NCBI GenBank assembly: GCA_019648995.1
Contig: BLXT01002664.1
Location: 75,548-111,017 of the forward strand
DNA: 35,470 nt
From: Plakobranchus ocellatus
Taxonomy: Eukaryota; Mollusca; Gastropoda; Plakobranchidae
Direction: 5' to 3'
Shown here: positions 1-12,500 of the stretch, piece by piece
How the letters are laid out: every line of letters begins with the position of its first letter
Position numbering within the stretch: position 1 is the stretch's first letter
Translations under genes and position numbers: made by a program
The notes under the pieces: generated by a model
Told to the model about the DNA's origin: nothing
Databases searched by the model: none
The model's input: only the letters and a program-made list of their open reading frames with translations

Positions 1-151
1 GGGGGGGGGGGGGGAAGGAACGAAATTCTTTTCTTTCCAATTTTTACTTTGTTCTTCAAGTTTTAAAATACAAAAGGACAAAATACCTTAAAATTAAAAG
101 TAAAAAAGGCATGATTACATGTGTTCCTGATACAAAGAGAATTTTTTAAAA

Positions 152-381
152 TGTTTAGCAATCCCACGAAATGGAGTTGCAGTTTCCCATGGCTTTAATG
201 GAAACCATCAACAAGAGCGGTAAAAACTCCTTTCTCTAAGCATAGAACTTTTTACATGTATCAAGACATGATACAGACTTTCTGTACATGAACCATTGGG
301 AATTTTTACTTCTTTAATATTTTGATTTGATCTCCGTGATGCAGACCTGCACCTTGATTCATTTTATTAGACTGCAACACA
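152..381 (+). mobile_element. MITE-like inverted-repeat element, copy 1
   Basis: This stretch of about 230 bp aligns along its length with copies at 5504-5739 and 11916-12156 (the last inverted). Shared blocks include the TGTTTAGCAATCCCAC left end, TGACTTTCTGTACAT-like and TTTTGATTTGATCTC-like internal blocks, and a CTGCAAC...ACACA right end. The ends are degenerate here, so this copy looks old. It has no coding capacity. Confidence 0.7.
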
Positions 382-1954
382 AATATATTTTGTAAATAAT
401 ATCCTTGACTTGCAACCAGGGGGAAATCAGGTTTTCAGTCAAAATTTCTCTATTGGAAAAAAATGTCCAATATGAACATGGTAGTGGGTGGCAGTGGGCG
501 ATTGTGAGTGATTCTATCCCTGTTTATTTTCCTGTATCTTCAGTCCTTCCTCAACTTTACAAGGAAAGTTTGCAAAAAAAAAATCCTTTTAACTCCTTTT
601 GACCAAAGTTTGACTGAAATCTGATTTCATGGCTGCGATGCTGCTGCTGTATAAATGTAAAATGTCTTGCGATCAGTCTCCTGAGGTCGGATGTTACACA
701 GCATCTTCGAGAAATAAGAAATTATTTCCCTCATCTTTGATATGCCTTTTTCAAAAATCTAAAGATGACATACCTTGGCTCAAAATGAACATAGCTCTAT
801 CCAATATTCAGCATTGCAAATATCAGAAAGATGTACTAGGCTGATTAAATAGTTTTCAAATGTTGAAATTGCAACTTCCGACTCATTGGACTGCTCTTAC
901 AACACATTGTGGGTAATACACCAATAATGTCATAAGCTATATCGACACCATTATTTATCCATGGAGTGGTGCAGATAAGACGAATTATTAATTAATATTT
1001 TTTATTATGTTATATATATTATTATTATGTTTTGGACATCACTTAACATACAAAATGCATGCACTGCCTTATTGTTGAAAGCCTGCAAATGTTAAGTTAA
1101 GCGTGTTAAAAATGAAACTGGAGCAATTGCTAAATGAGAGTGAATCAGCTGACCCTGGTCACCATCATCTGGCCATGATGAGATCTGCGACGGCAACAAT
1201 TTAGGCAGTTTTCAGAGTATGATGAATTTTCATCTATGTCTTCTGCCAACTTTCTGCAAAGGTGAACATAACAGCATTAAAATTTTGGATTTCGATTTCA
1301 AATTACCAAAAGTACAGGAGTTGAAATGGCAGGCTACAAACAGATGGCACTATAACAAAGTAGATCACTAGTGAGTATTCAAAATTCTTTGTATGCCGAA
1401 ATTACTTCAGACCCTATAACATTTACACATGTTTGGCTTAGAGGAGTTAAGCTGTGAATGCAACTAGATCTTATTGCTTGCTTTCTTTTCTCATGACTGA
1501 GAAGCCAAATCACTAGCACACAAAGAGTTCATTGCGGGATTCCTTGCTACCCAATATGCTGTACCACATCACTTGAATCACTCGCTCTTAAGATTTATCA
1601 GTTGCAGGATCCTCGGAATTTGTAAGATGGGGCGCCTAAACTGAAACCTGTTGCACTTCATCGGTTAGCTTTAGCATTGTTAAAACTAAAGAGCATAGGG
1701 CCAACATGATTACTGCAGTTTACTCCTTCTCTTGTTGTTTTCTCCAATAATGTGGCAAACCTGTGAACTACACAGTTTATTTCTTCCCTTGTCATTTTCT
1801 CCAGTAATATTTTTGTTAAATGATGGTAACAACAAGCATATAGACTAACACATGTTTACTATCCCTCTTACTTCAGTGGAAAAAATATATGCCAGCTGTG
1901 ACACTTAGGGTTAAAATATAGTGGAGGCAACATTTTACATGTCCAACGTCACAA

Positions 1955-2240
1955 CTACCGGCATGTTGGAAACACTCTGGTTTCTTTAATACAAAAGCAT
2001 ACCAAGCCAGCTGCAACTTTCAGCTAGTAAAGGCATCCAAACTGTCCTTTGTGTATTATAGCCTGTTGCTACCGGCATGTTGGAAACACTCTGGTTTCTT
2101 TAATACAAAAGTATACCAAGCCAGCTGCAACTTTCAGCTAGTCAAGGCATCCAAACTGTCCTTTGTGTATTATAGCCTGTTGCTACCGGCATGTTGGAAA
2201 CACTCTGGTTTCTTTAGTACAAAAGCATACCAAGCCAGCT
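1955..2240. repeat. 114 bp tandem repeat, about 2.5 copies
   Basis: Units start at 1955, 2069 and 2183, each opening CTACCGGCATGTTGGAAACA. The first two are nearly identical over the full 114 bp, and the third stops after about 58 bp at CCAAGCCAGCT. The period is divisible by three, so one frame reads a repeated peptide, but flanking sequence gives no gene support. A poly(A) run follows at about 2317-2336. Confidence 0.95.
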
Positions 2241-2801
2241 CAGTGATGGTAGCAACATTTATGGCTAACATATATCTGGCTGTCTTTGATCATAACATTA
2301 ATGAAACATTTTAAGCAAAAAAAAAAAAAAAAAAAAGCTGTTTCTTATCATATATTCCTTGTGATGCTCAAAAAGACATCAATATGTATTTAAAGAGCAA
2401 TGGTCGTTATAAAAGCCTTGATATTAAGCCAAATGGTAATAAGCAAAATTTCATGGTTTTTTGTTTTTTTTATTTGTGTATTTCTGTATTTTCTATCTGA
2501 ATTATTTGGTCTCTCATTCATGAACTACGGAAATCAATAGTGCTTGGCAGATCTGTTAATCTTTGGGGCTAATAAATTCTGCTACAGAAATAATGTTTGG
2601 TATTTTATAGTTAAGACCAGTCATGCTCTACTACATATATCCAGACAGAGCAGGCACAAAACTGATTGATGGAGATAAGAGAGTTTCACATTTTGCAAAT
2701 TGGACACAAAAGGGCTAGCATATGTTCACATATAATTTTATGTAGTTTCTTCTCATACACTGATTTTGTTTTCTTATTTACTTATTTTTTTTCTGGGGGG
2801 G

Positions 2802-2805
2802 NNNN
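2802..2805. other. Assembly gap (4 N) beside a G-run
   Basis: Four N follow a seven-base G run. The gap probably marks a homopolymer or GC-tract sequencing failure. Confidence 0.95.
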
Positions 2806-5503
2806 CTTGGTAGGAGTAGCATAAAATCCAAGGCCTGAGAGTTTATTCATCAACGAGCCAAACAGGAGAACAAAAAAGAAACAAACTGATTAAACTATAC
2901 ATCTTCGTTCAATAAAGTTTACAGAATTCAATTTACATTGTTCAAAGAGCAAGGACCACAAAAAGTTAAGAGGTACAAGGAAATAATTTCTGCCCACAGC
3001 AAGCATTACAACAAAAGTTATCTAAGACAAAATCATAATCAAAAGAAACATGGGTTAAGGATATGAGGCTGATTAAAGAAAAAAAAAAAGGCAAGGATGT
3101 GAAGCTAATCTGGCAGAGAACAATGTGAAACTGCCAAAAAAGAAAAAAAAAAAAAAAGAGGGAGAGATAAAAGAGAATCAGAGAGAGAGAGAGATAATTT
3201 AAAGGAAAATGTATCACCACCTTGCCTTTTTCAATTACAAAAGAAAAAAAAAATTGGATCTGAGATGCTGTTCTTTGGTTGAGAAAAGGACAGGCTTAAA
3301 AAGATATTTTGAAAATTTCATTTTCAAACTCCGAGCAAACATGATGCCATTTAATTTCCATTCTGAAGAGACCTAAAACATTTCAAACACCATTGATTAA
3401 CTGAGAGAGACCATTTTTTGTGACATAAAATACCCTTTAATGTAGGGAATATTGGCTTTCAGTGGTATGTTGCATTTGATGTGACCATAGAATTTGACTT
3501 GAAAATTTCCAAGTATTTGAGGAGCTGGTAGTTTTTATGCTGATTTTCTTTTCTTTCTTTGTAATTACTACTTCCTCTGTCCATTTCTTTAGATTTCACA
3601 ATATCAATTTGGAGACTAAAACTCATGTAGGTGACAAAAAGCAAATTGGCCAAACAGAATAAAGCCTTCGTACTTGTTTCGAAAAATTTCAGACAGTCAA
3701 AAAGGGTGAAATAAAGATCTTACAGTTAGAAAAATGCTGAAAAATATGTTAAAGAGAAATAAATCAATCTTTCTCCAGAGCAAATTTTCTTCTTTCATAT
3801 ATCTGCCAAATATTTTAACCATTTCTTTAATGCAAGTTTCTCAAAGCACTTCTATAAAATCAATCAGGAGGGATTTCATGAAAAGGAAAACATTATACTC
3901 AGTAACAGTTCTCTCATCTTTAGAGACAAACCCAAAGATAAAAAAAATTTTTGTGTGCACAGGACTGCTTTAACTTGTGTTACTATTATTATTCTAGCTG
4001 CAACAAATTCATAATAGGCTGCTGACTACGTTGAATGTATAATAATGCAGGTTATACATTTGAAAGGCAAAGAGACAGTTAATAGAAGAAAAAAGATAAC
4101 AAAAAAAAGAACAGCTTCAAAAGGAACAGTGGTGGTACATATTATCTAGAAGTCAAAAGAAAATTTTACACCATATAATAGCTTAGAGAAGAAAGAAAAA
4201 CTGAGTGGAAAAGAAAAACACACATGTTTACTTTTAGTATATCAAATTCACAAACATAATTTAAAAAGAAGAAAAAAAAAGATTAAATATACCCAAACCT
4301 TGCAGGTGATATTCACTGTAGACTGCAGAATAAAAAATATTGCAGTGTATGTGGAGGTAAAAACAAATGAGAAACAAGACATAAAAACACAACACACTGG
4401 ACTGCGAACTGTGACCAGTGTAGAAAACAGACAAGACCAAACCCTTATTTTCTATAAAATCGGTTTCCATACAATTGTGATAACACAAACATGCAAAATA
4501 TGATATAATGCACCTCATAACCATAAAACAAATGTGAATTATTAGTGATTCCAAAAAAAACAGGGACTGAGATATTTCTTAAATAGTAGGAGAACCAGAG
4601 TCTCCAAAGCCTTGGTCTTGAACAAAATTGTTGCTGTTTTAAAAAAAATCTCAACTTTAATATCATAGGATACATCACTCAAAAACACTCTCTCAACCAT
4701 GTGCAAATAGGCAGTACAAAGCAACAGAAATCTGTCTCTGTGAGGAATTTCATTCAAACAAATGAATCAGTTTCTTCCAAACCTCTAGAGTTTAAAGATC
4801 ACCAAAAGAGGAAATGCATTTTTTTTTTTTGCATTAGTTGTGCAGCAATGTACATTATTTTATTCATTGCCTCAAAAACCTTTATATTACTTTAATCAAT
4901 CTTTAACTCTCTGCGCCATTATCAGAGGGTGGCAGCATCCATTAGCCTGATTTATTTGCACATCTGATGTTCCAGCTATCCAGAGTAGATTTTGTCATAG
5001 TTGGATATTTGGGCTACCCCAAAAAAATTCTAATGCTTCATTTGGCCTGAGACTTCAGTGTTTATACTTTCATAACCTTGCTTCCCACTTCAGTGTTTGA
5101 AATCAGAACATTCAAAGGGGAAAAGTAAAACCTCTGATCTTCTGGCTGATTCGCAATGAAGAAAAAATCTATTGAATTCAAACTAAAATGTCAAGGAAAA
5201 GTTAAAATAAAAATCCACACAAAGCTCAAATCAAATTGTAGTGATCCTGAACTACACCAGACCCGAGGTACAGCAATGCAAACTTCATTGAGTGCCTTTA
5301 ATTGATTCACAAGATTCAAGTATCTCAATCACACCAGACTGTGCAAGGGTTTCACCTGAATGTTGACTAGCGACGGTTACCAGTGACCATAAACACTCTA
5401 CATGTAACACATACAAGAATGACTTTTGAAATTTAAAAAAAAAAAAAAGCCAATATGTTTTTACTCTTAGGGGGGGGTCAAAAACTTACAAACAATATAA
5501 ATA

Positions 5504-5739
5504 TGTTTATCAGTTCCACCAAATGAGTCGAGTTGAGGTTTTGCATGATTGATTTAAATGAAAACCAATAAACGGAGAGATAAAACAGCTCCCCTCTTTA
5601 TGTGGAGAACTTTCTACAAACATGCTATTGACTTTCTGTACATAAAGAATTGGGAATTTGTACACTTTACTTTAACATTTTGACTTGGTCTCAGTAATGC
5701 AGATCCGCAACTCAACTCTTTCTGTGAGATCTCTACACA
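5504..5739 (+). mobile_element. MITE-like inverted-repeat element, copy 2
   Basis: About 236 bp, same orientation as copy 1. The left end reads TGTTTATCAGTTCCACCAAA and is preceded by TA. The right end reads TGTGAGATCTCTACACA. The internal blocks TGTGGAGAACTTTCT, TTGACTTTCTGTACATAAAG and CAGTAATGCAGATCCGCAAC are shared with the other copies. There is no open reading frame of note. Confidence 0.75.
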
Positions 5740-6343
5740 TGTTTCAAGTGATATAGATATTTTTAATGCAAACAAGATAAATAGAAATATTTAACAGGCA
5801 CAAAAGCACAATTTAACTACAAATTATGAACAAAAATAAATACCAGCATATACATGCTTATCCAGAACAGACATGGGTCGAGCACAGAAATCATCTTCTT
5901 ATGTTTAATTATGCAACAAGCTATCATATATCATGGCAAAATGCCCACTTTTGAGATCTCAGCCACCACAAAATGGATTTGATTAATCTACCAATGGAAA
6001 GAAATCTCACCCCTCTACTTTTAAGTGCTTCCCACTCCTTTCGCTATGATTCTATACACCCCTCTGATGTGGTAAAGGCAAAAATCTTGAAAAGATAGCT
6101 TGCCTGGGATGAGGACACAAAATTTACAACCTAAAAAGTAAAACCCAAAACAGTGCTACAATTAGCACCAAAAAAGATTGAGATTGGAAAAAGAATATAA
6201 TAGTGAAGCAACCTAAACTGTATTGAATTCACACAATTCTTAATGAAAGGTTGTAGGGATCTTAAAAACAATTGGGTTAAATCAAAATAGAGGGGAAATA
6301 ACAAAACAAGAGGAGACTAAAAACACAGGGGGGGTGAAGTTAC

Positions 6344-6513
6344 TTACTTCTTGCCAAACTTGATATGTATGAAGAGAAAAATGATGCCTAGCAGGATACA
6401 CAGGGAACCAACAACAATGTAGGCAATACCAAGGAAAGGATTCTTGCCCCCAAGCCATGATGTGGTCGAAATGATGATGCTCTTTGTCCCATCAAAAGCC
6501 GTCACAGGATACT
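6344..6513 (-). CDS. TMEM30A: TMEM30A coding exon 7 (TM2 and stop)
   Basis: The acceptor is TTTTTAAG; starting at 6513 gives [10 protein letters not shown], matching the YNYPV of vertebrates. It encodes residues 294-349 with [17 protein letters not shown] and TM2, then HIKFGKK and TAA at 6346-6344. The stop overlaps a strong donor-like GTAAGTAA, so an alternative tail is possible (see findings). Confidence 0.92.
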
Positions 6514-9500
6514 CTTAAAAAAAAAATACGCAAACCATCCAAATTTTTTCTTTTGAAACAAAAATAAAAGCCACTTTTTATTAAATAGAGGCAACTGCAA
6601 AAATTTAGAAGGGAAATATGCTTTCAAAATCATTCTAATGAGGCTACAAGTTCCAAATGAAACATAAACAAATATTAGAACTATTTGCACTAAGATTTTG
6701 ATCACAGGGTGGATTTTGACTCCTTGCAATAGGTTAGTTTGACTTTTGCCATTTTGTGCAACTTTCAAATAAAAATAAACAAAGTGCTCAAAAACTAGGA
6801 TAAGGTGTTTTGCATGAACAATTGAAAAAAATTTTAAAAAAGAGAAAAAAATTGTCATGTCAAGCACTTTCCTGACAATTGAGATTAAAAATAGTCACTT
6901 AGGATTCGGTCTTCCATGGCCAGCTAGCCCTGCTTATTGTTTTGCAGCTGGCTTAGGCCTGGCCTTGTGGTAGTTACAAACTGATACTGACAGGACCCTA
7001 CAGAGGATAGTTTAAGGAAAGTCAATTTCTGCTGATAAGGGCAACTCTTTGCTGTTCACTGTTTGAGCCTCCTATTCCCTTGAATCCATTTCCTATCGAA
7101 TTCCTCAAAAAACGGGTAAAATCAATGCTAGTTGCACTCACTGTACTCAATATCAATTTGATATTGCCCTGCTGGAAGCCCATCAGCAAATGTTGAAGAG
7201 TGGTTAACCCGACGGTACAGCTTGCGGAATGTTGGAAGGGCTGCAGTTCGCATCCACACAATCAGGTCTTCATTTTCATAGCCATTATTGTCTGGGTTTT
7301 GGGGATCCAGCTGTGTTACAGGGACATTCCAGTTAGGGGGCTTTGTGAAGGAATCATAATCTGGGGAAACAACACAGCAAAAAGTGAGTCTCACTTCACA
7401 GTGCATACCTGTTTTGTATAAAAGGTGACAAATGGCCAGCACCCATTTTAGGATGGGACAGAGGGATGTGCCTCTGCTGTGATGCAATGGAGCACAGGGT
7501 TCAGCACACAAAAATAATTTAATTAATGGCTTGAAAAAATATAATTTGCATGTATCTTGTATTAAATTAGATACTCAGGTTCAGCAAAAATTAAAGAGAA
7601 GCAGAGGATAAACATAGCATTTAATATGCTTACAATTTATCTATTTACCAAAGCATCTACTGGTACAAAGACTGGATGGAAAGCCAAAAAGAAAAAAAAA
7701 AACTTGATGTAGTAAAGTTAGAAAAGTGACACTTATGTCTTGAGATGAATAAAAGTTAGCCTAAGATCACAATATGATAATTTTAAACCCATGAACTTCT
7801 TTCTGTGACGTTTGCAATAATAAAAATAGGATAAAGTTACGTTGATTCTCAGCCATGCCATTGGCTTTTAATTTTTTTAAATCATTTTTCTGTGTAAAGA
7901 ATTTTGGAGGATTTCCCGCGACAAAAAAAATTGAAGGTATTTTTATTTTTTAAATCAATCTTGAATTTAGCTAAAAAAATGAAATATCTTTCTTTAAGAA
8001 ACACATAAGAAACAAACATGGCTCTGATTCATTGAGAAGTAAGTATGCATTTTGCACTTTAGATCTCATAGCATTGGATGCGACTTTGACTGGATGAAAG
8101 TTTTTATGTCACAGATTGTGACTTTAACTGGATCCAGAGGTAAGCAAATTATGGATCATGATGTCGACTGCAGATTTCCCAATTATGGGTCATTTTGATG
8201 ACTAAAACATAATGAAATCATTGGTAATTTAGTTTACAGAGTTGCTCATTTACACCAAGAGCTCAAATTTTGATCTTGGTCCATTGAATTGAACTTTCCA
8301 TATTTTTATCATGGAACATGATTCAGTAACTCTCTCTTGATTCTCAAAGAATAATGAAATCTGACATGGGTAAAAAGTATTTAATCGAAAAAGAAAAATG
8401 CTTAATGAGACTGTGCTTCAACTGAATTTATAACAATATATTAGCAATGGTGACTGAAAGAGCTCTCAGGCAAAACTGAGTAAGTAAAAGTAGAATTTCT
8501 GACAGTCAACTCAAATGTTGCAGCAGAAGAACTAGACTTTCTTTTTTTTTGCTATTGGGGAGAATTAACATTGCCTTAAAGCACTTATTTCACTCAATGA
8601 TGACATGCGGGTCATAAATGCCTCCCCCACTGGTGATCTTACTTTTAGATGCTAGTTACATGGATCTGTAAAATTTAGATTATGAGAAACTTGACACCAC
8701 TTATATGCCTAGTATCACCACAAAATGAGACCTATTAGTGAGAAACTGGCTATGTGTGAATGTGAGCTTAATGATTGGTTGGCTAGTTTTTTGTATATAG
8801 CCAGCCAATAACAACAACAATGATAGGCCAGGATATCAGTGAACTTACAGCCCACCATAACAGATTCACCCATACCAATGTGATATCCAAGCCTGCCAGA
8901 ATTGCCAAACTGTCATGGATGAAAGCTGACAATAACAAAAAATTTTTTGCAAAAATATGAAAAAAAAAAATTTTCCTGCTACAAAATGCATCTCTATGCT
9001 CATGCTGAGCATTGATGGGTACTGAAAATGGGATGCCAGACACTCAACTTGAACATAATAACTTACCAATTGCCACTGACTAAGTTTTGATGGCAGGCAT
9101 GGTGTAATTAAAAACTATTGATGACAAAGCAGAGTACTCACTAGATGGGTTGTTAAACTTCACATCTTTGTCTGACTTCCATGCAATGCCTGTCTTTAGC
9201 AGACCAACTGTTTCCCCAGTGCCAAGAAAGGTGATGGTGAAAGTGTCTGGGGAACGAAAATTAAAAACAATCAATACAATTTCAAATTCCAGTAGGCTTG
9301 TACACATAGTTGAAACTAAAGGACAGACCACAAAACACCCTCATCAACAACATTCCAACCACCAGTGATGAGAGCAACAACTCAGCAACAAGATCGGCTG
9401 AAAGGCTGAGTTTCTTTGACAACTCCAAGGCATCAGTTAGCCTTCAACTTAGTTAACAGTTCGCTTTCACAAACATCAAGCACAATTTGAATTCTTTATC

Positions 9501-12500
9501 AACTCAACTTTAAGTTGGCTTGATCCAAATGCACAAATTTTTTTCAAATAAAAAAAATCTCTTACTTTGTTTTCTTGTCATTGATTACTTGAAATGGATG
9601 AATGAACAGATGTCTTTAATGAGCATCTTACTTGCCTTGTGAAATGGCTTGCTTGCTGAGGGTATGACATCAATCTCTCATCTCATATCCATGTCATATA
9701 TCACTATTTACAGATTGCAGATAATATGGAATACTGTGTCTCTTTAAGACAATAGACTTATGAAAATATACAGGAGATGTCTTATTGTAAACGAAAGGGG
9801 GAAAAAAAATAGAAAGAAAAAAACAAACACATTTTGTTCTAAATATGGTCAGTCCACAGAAAAGATGATCTTAGGCTATTAGGCCCTCCCTCTGACCAAA
9901 GACATTTTAGCAGACAATGACAAAGCAAACTCACAATTTTTCATCCCTATACCCTGAACTACACAAAAAAACAATGCCTACCATTTTCTTTTTGATAAAA
10001 GCTTTTGCTTGACACAAACAAGGAAAGATTAAAAACAATGCAGGAGAAATCTATTGCTTTAAGAAAAAAAAGAAAGACTGAATATAAATAAGGGTAACGA
10101 TAAAAAAAAGAACACCCAGTGACCAAAGCCAGTTGCCCACCATTAAAAAGGCTGTTGGCGATAGCTCCACAAGGTGCATAGCCAAATGTAGTGCCATTGA
10201 TGCTAGTCGTCTTGTATGGATCACAATCATCATTGAGACTGCCTGGTGAAACGCCATCTCCATGAAGCTGATCATCATCACGTGAGCGCACGTAACGTCT
10301 GTGATTCTGATAGAAGTTGGTCAATCCATAGTACACATACACAGAATCCTGAGGAGATCAGAGAACAAGAGTACTTTATATAGGCCCTTACACTGTTTGA
10401 ATCAGATTTGAAAATTAAAGACAACCAAAATGAGATGCAGTTACGATTTCACAAGGAGGTTTTTATATAGTGATGAGGTTTATCCTCAACCATTCAAATA
10501 ATGTGCGATAGAGTTACAAAGCTTGGCCAGGGCTTGTGTAAAAATTAAGGTGAAAACCATTATAGGAAATAAATTTGCACTGTTTATGTTTTAGGTGTTT
10601 GGTGGGCTGTTTTTTTGTTTTGTTTCTCTTTAGATTTTCATATAAAGCCTAGAGCTCCTTTTTTGATTATGAATATAAAAAAACTAGATAAAAACAAAAT
10701 GTTCAAACATATCTATAGCTGTGGTGAAATCTTGTAACATATGTGTACTTGAAGATTGTAACTGCTTTTTTTTTTGGCTCCTTAATAATCATTTTTGAAG
10801 AATTTTGTTACTTGTAGCTATGTCTTAAATGATTTCAAATTTTCAACACTTCTCTTTAAATTTTTAAGTCACATACGTAAACAATAAGATTTCTATTCTG
10901 GGAAAACAAACCAACTGCTTGAAGAAACAAACCTTTCAGAAAACTACAGCAGGAAGTTTTTAAGCCAAAAAGGTTCAAATGTTAATTTTCAAAATTCTAT
11001 TTTATGACTGAACAAAAATCTAGATGAATCTTGGAAAATCCCAAAGAAATCAGCTATTCAGAGTGTTCTCTATTACTTCATTTAGTAATAAATCAACTTC
11101 CAGCACTGAGTAGTATGGGTTAATTCAGCAAGCCAAAATTTCTGAATCTCTAAAATATTTTAAATGTTTTAACTTCCTACTTTCTTTGCTTTGTCCACCT
11201 CCCTGAAATATTTGGCGTTTTTTTTTCTTTGACAAATTTGTGCACATATTTTATTTCCAATTTCATTTTTTTTTTTAATCATGTCATCAATTTGAAAAAT
11301 TATATGGTGTATTCAAAACAATTTTAAAACCAATATCTATGCACACAGAAGTAAATATGGTCAATAGAAAAAAATAATGTACTATTCAGGAATGAAAAGC
11401 TATAAAAAAATTTTATACACAAAAAAAAAAAGGGAAACAAAAATTACATGATAAATTGGATTTTTCATTCACTATTTGGGCCTGAAGAAAACAAAGTTAA
11501 ATTACTTTTAGACCATCTACCCTTGCCCAGTTTTTCAACTTAAGCTTCATACATCAAATTTTTCCAGAGTTGCATTAATCTGACAGTTGCAGACTTTTCC
11601 AGTATTGTTGACATCTTCAAAAAATTCTGCACATGTCCCTGTGCCGCCAACTTGTGAACATTCTGTGTAGTCAAAAGTAAACTCTGTAATCTGTCAAGGA
11701 AAATCAAAATAAAATTACATTTTTTTTTTAATTTTAATGTAACCTTGACTTACAGATAAAGGTCACTCTCCTAGCACTATCTAAGTTAATGTGGATAAAT
11801 CATTTATAAAATGAATTGTTACAGATAATGTGATCGAAAATATTTCTCGCAATAGGGCCTGCTTTATCTACAATTTAGCCCTAGACTTCTAATACCTAAT
11901 GAACTTAATTGAATATGTGTGTAGCAATCTCACAAAATGAGTTGAGTTGCAGGTCTGCATAACTGAGATCAAATCAAAATATTTCAATAAAGATTTTAAA
12001 ATTTCCAATCCTTTACATACAGACAGTCTACTGTATGTCAAAAGAAAGCTCTCCACAGAGAGAGCTAAGTCGTTTTCACCCCTCAAGGTAATGGATTTCA
12101 TGTAAGGTCATACATACAAAACCACAACTCCGCTTATTTTGTGGGACTACTACACATATAATATTATCACTTGATGGTTACTGTTAGTTTAAAGATTCTG
12201 TTGGAACGGTGGCAGCAGGAGAGAAAGCAGAGAGAGAATTCAAGGTAATCACACTTTTGAAGAAGAGTGTGAAAATAAGGCACACAGAAAGTTGTTAAAA
12301 AAAAAATAATAATAAAAAAAGAAAGCAGATAGTGTTCATTCTTTATGTCTATATTAAAACTTATTTGAAGAAAACGAAAATGACATGTATAGTAACGCAG
12401 AAGTACTTCAATAGAGTGAGGCAAGGACACAAAGTAAAAATATCCAGAATTTAAACCCTGACCTTCTGATGTTAACTCATGCCCTTAACCATTTAACTGG

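Larger units (their letters stand above)
1..6343. other. 3' flank/UTR of the TMEM30A gene, no other gene seen
   Basis: The sequence is AT-rich with only short, low-complexity open frames on both strands and no recognisable protein. The proximal part is presumably the 3' UTR of the flippase-subunit gene. Minus-strand AATAAA hexamers occur at 4956-4951 and 4864-4859 (about 1.4-1.5 kb after the stop), but I cannot tell which is used. The region contains two inverted-repeat elements, a 114 bp tandem repeat, several poly(A) tracts and a 4-base gap. The window opens with 14 consecutive G. Confidence 0.5.
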
